From Actinomycetota bacterium (GTDB lineage: Bacteria > Cyanobacteriota > Vampirovibrionia > Obscuribacterales > Obscuribacteraceae): a stretch of DNA of 20,235 nucleotides. Made by a program: the position numbers and the translations under genes. This document shows, piece by piece, positions 14,563 to 20,235 of this stretch; within the stretch, counting starts at the first letter, position 1; each line of letters begins with the position of its first letter. The notes beneath the pieces were generated by a model. It did not search any database. It was not told the origin of the DNA and saw only the letters and a program-made list of their open reading frames with translations. Location of the stretch: contig CAJCIF010000390.1 in NCBI GenBank assembly GCA_903970355.1, positions 1 through 20,235 of the forward strand, written 5' to 3'.

Positions 14563-15510
14563 ATGCGTATATTTATGACCGGAGCAAGCGGTTACATTGG
14601 CTCTGTAGTTGCAGAGAAAGCAATTAAGCAAGGTCATCAGATAGTCGGTCTAGCCAGAAGCGAAGCTTCTACTGAGAAACTTAAAGCGCTGGGCGTAAAG
14701 CCATTGAATGGGACGCTTGAGTCTCTCGACGCTCTCACCGAAGCTGCCGCCGAAGCTGATGCCGTTCTACATTTAGGCTTTGTTCACGAATTCCATCGCC
14801 CCTATGAAGAGTTGATCGCAATCGATATTGCAGCCACTAAGGCAATGGGAAAAGGTCTGAGCGGTACAAATAAGCCACTGATTACAACCTCTGGCACAGG
14901 GCTTACGGCCACACCAAAGGGTGGACTGACAGACGAAACATCACCGATTACGACAGATTCGATTTTCAAGTTACGCGCAAACGCAGAACAAGCCACCACA
15001 GAACTCAGTAAGGATGGTGTGCGCAGCGTGGTTATCAGGGTTGCTCCTTATACTTACGGCAGAGGAGGAAGCTACTTTGTACCGGTTCTCATGAAAATTG
15101 CCGCCGAAAATGGCTTTGCTCCTTATGTTGGAGAAGGCACCAGCATGACAACATCGGTTGATGTGGATGACTTGGCAGACCTTTATTTGCTGGCAATGAA
15201 AAATGCGAAAGCCGGATCGATCTTCAACGGCACCACTGAACACGATGTAAAAATACGCCAGTTAGCCGAAACGATCGGTCAAGCGGTCGGAGTGCCGGCA
15301 AAAAGCATAACTTCAGAGGAAGCAGTAAAGGTGTGCGGCTTCTTTATTGCAAAAGTAATCGAATACGAACTGCGAGCGTCAAACGAGAAGGCAAAGCGTG
15401 AGTTGGGATGGAATCCACAACCTACTTACGGTTTGTTGGATGATATCACCCGCGGTTCTTATCAACCTCTCGCCACAGAATTGAAATCGAAGGTGGCTGT
15501 TAAGAAGTAG
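14563..15510 (+). CDS. SDR-family NAD(P)-dependent epimerase/reductase
   Basis: 315 aa. The Rossmann glycine motif TGASGYIGS at 6-14 and the basic residue after strand 2 (GLARSE) suggest NADP(H) preference. DAVLHLGFVHEF and ITTSGTGLTA follow; the position normally held by YxxxK reads SIFKLRANAEQATTEL, so the classic catalytic Tyr is not obvious, as in atypical SDRs. RVAPYTYGRGG and DVDDLADLYLLAM are typical of extended/atypical SDR epimerases and flavonoid-type reductases. It closes with ELGWNPQPTYGLLDDI, standard for the family. GAGG at 14549-14552 precedes the ATG by 10 nt. It is divergent from a TetR gene, probably its repressor. Substrate unknown. Confidence 0.87.
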   Translation: MRIFMTGASGYIGSVVAEKAIKQGHQIVGLARSEASTEKLKALGVKPLNGTLESLDALTEAAAEADAVLHLGFVHEFHRPYEELIAIDIAATKAMGKGLSGTNKPLITTSGTGLTATPKGGLTDETSPITTDSIFKLRANAEQATTELSKDGVRSVVIRVAPYTYGRGGSYFVPVLMKIAAENGFAPYVGEGTSMTTSVDVDDLADLYLLAMKNAKAGSIFNGTTEHDVKIRQLAETIGQAVGVPAKSITSEEAVKVCGFFIAKVIEYELRASNEKAKRELGWNPQPTYGLLDDITRGSYQPLATELKSKVAVKK

Positions 15511-15529
15511 CTTTCAAGGCGAGATTACT

Positions 15530-15580
15530 TCAGTTATTATTTCGGTCCCCTCTTTCGTAGAAGGGGCCGAAACTTTTTTG
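15530..15580 (+). terminator. intrinsic terminator, copy 1 of a duplicated module
   Basis: TTTCGGTCCCCT and AGGGGCCGAAA form a stem with one unpaired T, closed by a TCTTTCGTAGA loop and followed by C plus T6. It lies 20 bp after the SDR stop. The whole segment including TCAGTTATTAT upstream is repeated almost exactly at 16661-16712. Confidence 0.88.
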
Positions 15581-15668
15581 CGACAGGCCCCTTTTAGACG
15601 AAGTCGTCAAGTATTGATTGAAAAGCCAAAGGTTGCTTGAATTGGCCGGGTTAACAATGGAGCAATTG

Positions 15669-16637
15669 ATGAAGAAGTTAAAGGCATTCGTTTCTTTATT
15701 AGCTGTCATGGCAAGCTCTCAGGCAAGTGCGCTGGCTCATGCACCTATCGTTCCTATCCACTCGTCCGGACTAAAAGCCGCACGGACTGGCTTCTCGAAC
15801 GTGCCCGTGTCCGGGTCCTCAAAAGCTTTTGCTCTAAATATAAAATCCCTTGCCGGAGCTGTGTACAAGAATACATATCAAAGTACGCTCCAGAACACGG
15901 TTCTCACAACACCGCTCAATGGCATTTCGGGCACGCTAAACGGGGTTACAATTTACTCTTTTTCAAGTGGTTTCGGTGGCCCTTTTGACGTCTACCCTTC
16001 TGGCATAGCTTTTGGCTCTAGTCCTTTAAATGCCCCTGGATCTGTAAACAGTATTAGTAACTCATTTTCAGGCTTTCCAGCCAGCACAACTTTTTCAACA
16101 GTTTCCCTTCGAATTTTTCCATCTACCATTGGGGGTCATGGCTTTTCCGGAGCGGAGCGGGCCCTACAAGGCTATTACAATGGCGCAGCCAGCGCCGGAT
16201 ATAACAGCGGGAGAGTTGCCGGTTATAACGCGGGCATTGCGGCATTGGAACATCCAACAGGCGGACTACTGTTCGGAACTACCTTTTACAATAGGGGTGG
16301 TACCAGTTTCGAGAGCTACCCAGGGGGATTTGCTTTTGGTAATAACTACTATGCTTCGGCCGCTGGCGCGGCTGCGGCCGATGGAAATCTCAGGCTGACT
16401 CAGCCCCTCACAAGCTACCTCCAATTTGGAAACATCATCCGCCCAGTATCAAATGGGTTTGTGATTGGAGAACTGTATTATGCTTCCGCGGGGGGCAACC
16501 CTCCCTATGGAACTAATCCTGGGCCATTCTACGCAGTTGACAAATTTGCCGGTGCGTTTGGTTCCAATGCGCTAAATACGTATGGTTATGCCAATTATGT
16601 GAATATTCCGCTTAACAGTCTAACGTTCTTTAAGTAG
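15669..16637 (+). CDS. secreted Gly/Ser/Tyr/Asn-rich protein, unknown
   Basis: 322 aa. Signal peptide MKKLKAFVSLLAVMASSQASALAHA with an ASA/ALA cleavage region. The mature part is rich in Gly, Ser, Ala, Asn, Phe and Tyr, poor in charge, and has three weak repeats of a YPxGxAFG type: FDVYPSGIAFGS (106-117), FESYPGGFAFGN (214-225), IIRPVSNGFVIGE (256-268). A GYxxG block (GYYNGAASAGYNSGRVAGYNAG) lies at 168-189. This composition suits a surface, adhesive or matrix protein, not an enzyme. No family is recognised. ATG 15669 has GGAG at 15659-15662; a TTG at 15618 and ATG 15657 would add an atypical leader. It sits alone between two near-identical terminators, so it is probably a single-gene transcript. 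Confidence 0.72.
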   Translation: MKKLKAFVSLLAVMASSQASALAHAPIVPIHSSGLKAARTGFSNVPVSGSSKAFALNIKSLAGAVYKNTYQSTLQNTVLTTPLNGISGTLNGVTIYSFSSGFGGPFDVYPSGIAFGSSPLNAPGSVNSISNSFSGFPASTTFSTVSLRIFPSTIGGHGFSGAERALQGYYNGAASAGYNSGRVAGYNAGIAALEHPTGGLLFGTTFYNRGGTSFESYPGGFAFGNNYYASAAGAAAADGNLRLTQPLTSYLQFGNIIRPVSNGFVIGELYYASAGGNPPYGTNPGPFYAVDKFAGAFGSNALNTYGYANYVNIPLNSLTFFK

Positions 16638-16660
16638 AACAGCCGGTATCACATACGATA

Positions 16661-16712
16661 TCAGTTATTATTTCGGTCCCCTCTTTCGTAGAAGGGGACC
16701 GAAACTTTTTTG
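16661..16712 (+). terminator. intrinsic terminator, copy 2 of a duplicated module
   Basis: TTTCGGTCCCCT pairs perfectly with AGGGGACCGAAA (12 bp), loop region CTTTCGTAGA, then C and T6. It starts 24 bp after the stop of the Gly/Tyr-rich gene. Against copy 1 (15530-15580) there is a single one-base difference in length within the 3' arm (GGGGACCG versus GGGGCCG); copy 2 is the perfect stem. Confidence 0.92.
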
Positions 16713-16770
16713 TGCATGTCGGGTAGAACCTATTGGTTGGTTTTATTCGCAAAATCAAATGGTGATTGAT

Positions 16771-17928
16771 ATGAGTAGTCGCAGCAAACAAAGGTTCGCT
16801 TTAGCTTTTGTGTTGATGTCTCTTGTTTTCACGGCACCGGCAAGAGCTGACGTGGGAAAAATAGTGCAAAATTCCGTGCCTGAAGCACGCGAAGCTTCAA
16901 CGAAAGATCTTGCCATAAATACCGAAGTAACAGATGGACCTGTCCGGCTGCAGCTATTTCGGAGTCAAGGAGAGGGTGTTGAGTATTCGCACGACGGTAA
17001 ATGGGTTGTATATGACTGCAAGCACCAGGACGGTTACTACAACATTCATGTATGCCGTCCGGATGGCACTCAGGATCGATGCCTGACGACGATAGACAAT
17101 GGCTTACCGCATCGGCACGCCGGATCACCAACGTGGAGTCCGTCGATGAAATACATAGCGTTCGCGGCGGAGAAGAAAGTCCATGAAGGAGGTAGCATCG
17201 AAGCGATCCCCGGGTTTGGCGGCAGATCCAACCTCTGGGTAATGCTTGCCGATGGCTCAAAAGCATGGCAATTAACCGATACGCCGAATTTCAAATGGAG
17301 CAGAGTGATTATTCCAAAGTTCTCTCCGGACGGCACCAAATTGATTTGGGCCGAGGAAATTCGGGATCACAAAAACAGGTTCAAATTCGATGGCTGGGCG
17401 ATTAGGGTAGCAGACTTTGTCGAAACTCCTCAAGGTCCGCAATTGAAAAACATTCGCTCCTATGAGCCAGGAGGCCCTGCATTTTATGAGACTTATGGCT
17501 TATCTCCCGATGGCAAAAAGATCGTTTTTTGCAGCAACTGTCGCACCACAGGCTTTTTTGAACAGCAAATATTTGTTTGCGACATAGATGGATCAAACAT
17601 GCACATGTTGAGCAACGGAAAGAAGTACAACGAACACGCAAGTTATACGCCAGATGGGCGCCATATTGTTTGGATGACCAGCGAAGGTAATCCTAAGCAC
17701 GGAACAGACTGGTGGGTCATGGATCCGGATGGATCAAACAAACGGCGGCTCACGCATTTCAATCTATCCGGGTTTCCAGAAAGCTGCGCAAAACCAGTCT
17801 ATGCCTGCCTCGCTGGCTGGGCTCCAAACGGGACTGAATTTTTGGGATGTGTTCAGTATGGGCTCATTAAGCAAGAGGGCCGGATTATGCATATGAGCCT
17901 GGATAAAGATCTGCTCTCTAAACTCTGA
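16771..17928 (+). CDS. secreted PD40/TolB-like beta-propeller protein
   Basis: 385 aa with a signal peptide ending TAPARA (about 26) from ATG 16771. GGTGA at 16761-16765 is a suitable SD; ATG 16759 would add four residues. At least six PD40-type strands are visible: VEYSHDGKWVVYD, PTWSPSMKYIAFAAE, PKFSPDGTKLIWAEE, YGLSPDGKKIVFCSN, ASYTPDGRHIVWMTSE and AGWAPNGTEFLG, each preceded by a DG- or W-type turn (IHVCRPDGTQ, WVMLADGSKAW, FVCDIDGSN, WVMDPDGSNKRRLT). This makes a six-bladed propeller like the TolB C-domain, without the TolB N-terminal domain and without a peptidase domain. It is probably periplasmic and binds or scaffolds something. It has no tol-pal neighbours, so it is not the TolB of that system. 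Confidence 0.82.
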   Translation: MSSRSKQRFALAFVLMSLVFTAPARADVGKIVQNSVPEAREASTKDLAINTEVTDGPVRLQLFRSQGEGVEYSHDGKWVVYDCKHQDGYYNIHVCRPDGTQDRCLTTIDNGLPHRHAGSPTWSPSMKYIAFAAEKKVHEGGSIEAIPGFGGRSNLWVMLADGSKAWQLTDTPNFKWSRVIIPKFSPDGTKLIWAEEIRDHKNRFKFDGWAIRVADFVETPQGPQLKNIRSYEPGGPAFYETYGLSPDGKKIVFCSNCRTTGFFEQQIFVCDIDGSNMHMLSNGKKYNEHASYTPDGRHIVWMTSEGNPKHGTDWWVMDPDGSNKRRLTHFNLSGFPESCAKPVYACLAGWAPNGTEFLGCVQYGLIKQEGRIMHMSLDKDLLSKL

Positions 17929-17947
17929 GCAATTGTACTAATTAGAT

Positions 17948-18637
17948 TCAAGCTTCTTGCTCTGGCACAATAACAGGTATTCCGTCTGGGCCTTTTCGTA
18001 TGCCGAAGAGACGATCCGGTGTTCTAATTTGCCCGGACTTAAAGTGAAGCGCATCGTCGTATTTCAGGGTGCCGACAGAATCATCTGTGGCCCAGTACCT
18101 GAGAATATGATGGCCGGGTTTATTATCGAGTTCACGAGCACCCTGTTCCCCAAGATCATCAATAGCGTGCGTCACTGTTCCATCGGCAGCTAATTCAAAA
18201 TAAGATCTTGTGCCGGCAGAAGTAGCTTCCGACTCGGTTCTGACGTGTCCTTGATCGTCAAATGTATAAGTAGCATCGAGGCTAGATTTGAGATGGTCGC
18301 GGACGACATGACCATCGTGATATTCCGTATCTTCAACGGTTTTGTCTGTAAAAACCATATGGGTAGAAGCCAGCTGTCCACTGCCATCATAAACTAACTC
18401 CAGCTTGCCTAAACCCGGCAAATCTTTGTTGACGTGGTCATTTGGCTTGTGGTCATGTTCTTTCAGGGCGAGTTGAACATCGGGTAAAACACCTCTTCCA
18501 ACTATCCCGCGTGCACCTTCGAGCAATTTGGCAGTTCTAGTTTCATTTAGAAGTGCCGTTCCGAAGTCTGGAACAGAAGTTGGTTCAGGCTCATCAACCT
18601 GAATCCTTGGGTGTACTTCAAATCTATCGTCAGCCAT
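17948..18637 (-). CDS. acidic protein with YD-repeat-like segments, unknown
   Basis: 229 aa from ATG 18637, chosen because GGAAG lies 6-7 nt upstream; a TTG at 18658 would add seven residues. There is no signal peptide or membrane helix, and the protein is acidic and hydrophilic. Segments resembling YD/RHS-type or MORN-like strands recur: LELVYDGSGQLASTHMVF, DATYTFDDQGHVRTESEAT, SYFELAADGTVTHAIDD, GTLKYDDALHFKSGQI. These look like a beta-strand repeat array of about four units preceded by a disordered head (VDEPEPTSVPDF). I do not recognise a family. It is convergent with the propeller gene (19 bp apart), and its promoter must lie in the 82 bp before the next leftward gene's stop. Confidence 0.6.
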   Translation of the reverse strand: MADDRFEVHPRIQVDEPEPTSVPDFGTALLNETRTAKLLEGARGIVGRGVLPDVQLALKEHDHKPNDHVNKDLPGLGKLELVYDGSGQLASTHMVFTDKTVEDTEYHDGHVVRDHLKSSLDATYTFDDQGHVRTESEATSAGTRSYFELAADGTVTHAIDDLGEQGARELDNKPGHHILRYWATDDSVGTLKYDDALHFKSGQIRTPDRLFGIRKGPDGIPVIVPEQEA

Positions 18638-18719
18638 AAATTGCTTCCAGTGTGGCAAACTCTCTTTATTTGAGTTTCTACTGTAAAGTACAAAAATGGC
18701 AAACCGGGGTCGAACGGAT

Positions 18720-19505
18720 TCATTTCGCCGGCTTGTAGACGAACTTATGTCCGTCGAATTTGTAATTGAGATATTTGCCCGTCGGCACGCCGGCGCTGTT
18801 GAGAAGCGGGATTTTTAACGTTGAATTCTTGTCGGCAAGTCCGATGCTCGTTGAGCTTTCCTGGGCGTGGAAATAGCAGCTTATAGAATCGAGAAGGCTT
18901 TTAGTTGTTTTGAAAAAAGGAGTTTTCACAAGTTTGTTGTCTTCAATTGAATATGCTTCAACGATGACGCCGTGATCGATTGTGGAGAAGATGCCGTCGC
19001 CCATGATCAAATACACGGTTTTGCCATCAACAGTTCGTATTGGATCTATAGATGAAAAATACCAGCCAGAGTCAGGGTCATCGTGTTCTGCTTTTGGATT
19101 CTCAACTGGATGTAACGTGACCACTTTGGTTTGCTTTTCTCCGGGAACTTCATACTGCGCTATGGAGCGGAAAAAGTGCATTGTTCCACCCGCGCAAGTA
19201 TCCCAACTATAGACGCGCAGTTTTTTGTCTGAGGAATCAACAATTCCCAAGCCCGCATCACTTGCTTTGCGCAGCTTGGCAGTGAGAAGCTCTGGGTTCT
19301 CACAAGCTTTATCCATGTAGTCGACCATCGCTTTATTTGTTTTGTCAAAATTGTTTTGATCGAAGTTGCTTTGCTGTTCTGTTATGGCCTTTAGCAATTC
19401 AGCAATTTTCGCATCTGATTCAGAAGCTGTATCAGTAGCGCTGGCGATAGCAAAAGAAGACAAAGCGAAAAGCAAAACAAACAATAACGCCAATTTTCGA
19501 AACAC
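18720..19505 (-). CDS. secreted protein of unknown function
   Basis: 261 aa from a GTG at 19505: signal peptide FRKLALLFVLLFALSSFAIASA, then a helical stretch rich in Asn/Asp/Gln (ITEQQSNFDQNNFDKTNKAM), then a beta-rich domain (VYSWDTCAGGTMHFFRSIAQYE, WYFSSIDPIRTVDGKTVYLIMG, YLNYKFDGHKFVYKPAK). Similar secreted proteins are often of unknown role. The start is odd: no SD precedes the GTG, and no ATG occurs before the signal peptide. The GTG lies in the same frame as, and only 21 nt after, the methyltransferase stop; the codons between them read YNHSYCL, like a methyltransferase tail. The two genes seem to have been joined at this point, so the natural start of this gene may have been lost. Confidence 0.72.
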   Translation of the reverse strand: MFRKLALLFVLLFALSSFAIASATDTASESDAKIAELLKAITEQQSNFDQNNFDKTNKAMVDYMDKACENPELLTAKLRKASDAGLGIVDSSDKKLRVYSWDTCAGGTMHFFRSIAQYEVPGEKQTKVVTLHPVENPKAEHDDPDSGWYFSSIDPIRTVDGKTVYLIMGDGIFSTIDHGVIVEAYSIEDNKLVKTPFFKTTKSLLDSISCYFHAQESSTSIGLADKNSTLKIPLLNSAGVPTGKYLNYKFDGHKFVYKPAK

Positions 19506-19526
19506 AAGACAGTAGCTGTGGTTGTA

Positions 19527-20174
19527 TCAAAAACCGTAGCCGTTCTCCCAGTTCACAACAATTTCTCCTTCAAAATTAAGCACTTCGGAAACTTCGCGAG
19601 CGATATCCCAGGCCAATGTAGTCAACGATCCATCTTCATGTTTCAAATTGGAAACCTCGATGACAGCGTGCCCGGAAGGTTTCAGCTTCTCGCCTATTTG
19701 GTGATAAATGCTCTTTATTGTTTCAAGGTATTCACCATAGCCTTTCCCTTCCGTTGAGTACGCGGTAAATGGATTCTCCTTGTGGTGCTTTCCCGTGTAT
19801 GGTGGTGAAGTAATGGAAAAATCAAAGTCTGGTATTTTTAAAGAACTCAATTTAGTTGAGTCGCCGTGTATAGCTCTTTCTGGATGTTTCAAGATTGACT
19901 GCACATAATGCCATCGTTTCTCATCGAATTCAACGCCATAACCGATGCGTTCCATTTTTTCTGCTGTGACTAAAGTGGTGCCGAATCCAGCAAAGGGATC
20001 AAAAACCGTGTCGCCAACAGCAGTAAACTCGCGTAGAAAAATTTCGACGAGTTCTTCTGTGTAACGCACGTCGTCATTCCGAAATTCTTCGGGTAACTGG
20101 CGTTCCTGTTCGTTCTTAAGCGTGAGGTTAGTCTTCACGAGCGACCTTTGGAAGGTTCCATATTTTACCTCCAT
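19527..20174 (-). CDS. N4/N6-type DNA methyltransferase, possibly C-terminally truncated
   Basis: 215 aa from ATG 20174 (a TTG at 20213 would add 13 residues; neither has an SD). SAM-binding motif I is DPFAGFGTT at 59-67 and the catalytic motif IV is TSPPY at 122-126, so this is an amino-methyltransferase acting on adenine or cytosine exocyclic nitrogens. The order motif I before IV is that of alpha/gamma rather than beta classes, and there is no obvious separate recognition domain. No restriction endonuclease is visible in the window, so it may be solitary. The frame stops at TGA 19529-19527 after ENGYGF, but the next codons in frame read YNHSYCLVF, which looks like the usual end of this enzyme. 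Loss of the tail could affect activity. Confidence 0.85.
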   Translation of the reverse strand: MEVKYGTFQRSLVKTNLTLKNEQERQLPEEFRNDDVRYTEELVEIFLREFTAVGDTVFDPFAGFGTTLVTAEKMERIGYGVEFDEKRWHYVQSILKHPERAIHGDSTKLSSLKIPDFDFSITSPPYTGKHHKENPFTAYSTEGKGYGEYLETIKSIYHQIGEKLKPSGHAVIEVSNLKHEDGSLTTLAWDIAREVSEVLNFEGEIVVNWENGYGF

Positions 20175-20235
20175 CCGCGTCGTCAAGGATTGAAGCCCCA
20201 AAGCAGAGAGCAAATAATTATCTTGACACTTAAAA

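Noticed and set aside
15530..16712. Terminator pair as ends of an insertion sequence or integrated cassette.
   Set aside because: The repeats are direct, end in T6 after a GC stem, and contain no transposase or integrase between them; terminator function explains them.
16771..17928. TolB of the Tol-Pal system.
   Set aside because: No TolB N-terminal domain and no tol or pal genes beside it; only the PD40 propeller is shared.
19500..19560. UGA recoded as glycine (as in Gracilibacteria/SR1), because the TGA in the methyltransferase sits at an apparent Gly position.
   Set aside because: All long genes here, including a 509-codon one, run without in-frame TGA, and TGA ends fosX and the propeller gene at expected lengths. 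Standard code is far more likely.
20215..20235. TTGACA at 20223-20228 as the -35 of a + strand promoter.
   Set aside because: The expected -10 would lie past the end of the window, so it cannot be supported.

Overview
The window is ordinary-density bacterial chromosome with short intergenic gaps, SD-type ribosome binding sites, the standard genetic code and moderate G+C (about 40-57% in the lines I counted by eye). No rRNA, tRNA, CRISPR array or intact mobile element is visible. The mix of a eukaryote-like Ser/Thr kinase remnant, a secreted caspase-like protein, PD40 propellers and many secreted or membrane proteins of unknown function resembles environmental lineages such as Obscuribacterales (Vampirovibrionia/Melainabacteria). 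That assignment is an impression from protein style, not a proven placement.

Layout. 1-593 (-) holds the 5' part of an RlmD/RumA-type 23S rRNA uracil methyltransferase, divergent from an SbcD-type nuclease (689-1933). A degenerate kinase N-lobe gene follows (1941-2234, -). Next is a compact + strand group: a 64-aa membrane protein, a FosX fosfomycin hydrolase with all key residues present, and an exported caspase-like protein with an EF-hand and a Tudor/Agenet-like tail (2316-3892). A two-gene metal-handling unit comes next: a MerC-family membrane protein and a 54-aa His-rich protein (4040-4730). The middle carries a duplicated TM plus PH-like membrane protein (-), an EamA exporter (-), a YetF/DUF421 protein with a tautomerase (+), a small secreted protein (-), a comparatively G+C-rich metal-dependent amidohydrolase (+), then DUF3592, DUF4239 and another membrane protein (all -), a DUF6487-type zinc ribbon (+) and a membrane protein broken by a frameshift (-).

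The right third has a TetR regulator divergent from an SDR epimerase. The intergenic region between them contains a clear palindromic operator laid over a promoter. Then come a Gly/Tyr-rich secreted protein bracketed by two nearly identical 51/52-bp terminators, a PD40/TolB-like secreted propeller protein, an acidic protein with YD-like repeats (-), a secreted unknown (-), and an N4/N6-type DNA methyltransferase (-). The methyltransferase frame is closed by a TGA but continues in frame with a methyltransferase-like tail that runs directly into the signal peptide of the next gene.

The best candidates for follow-up are the methyltransferase/secreted-protein junction, the caspase-EF-hand-Tudor protein beside FosX, the MerC/His-rich pair, the frameshifted gene at 13069-13658, the kinase N-lobe fragment, and the duplicated terminator around the Gly/Tyr-rich protein. 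I did not find a convincing complete new multi-gene system.
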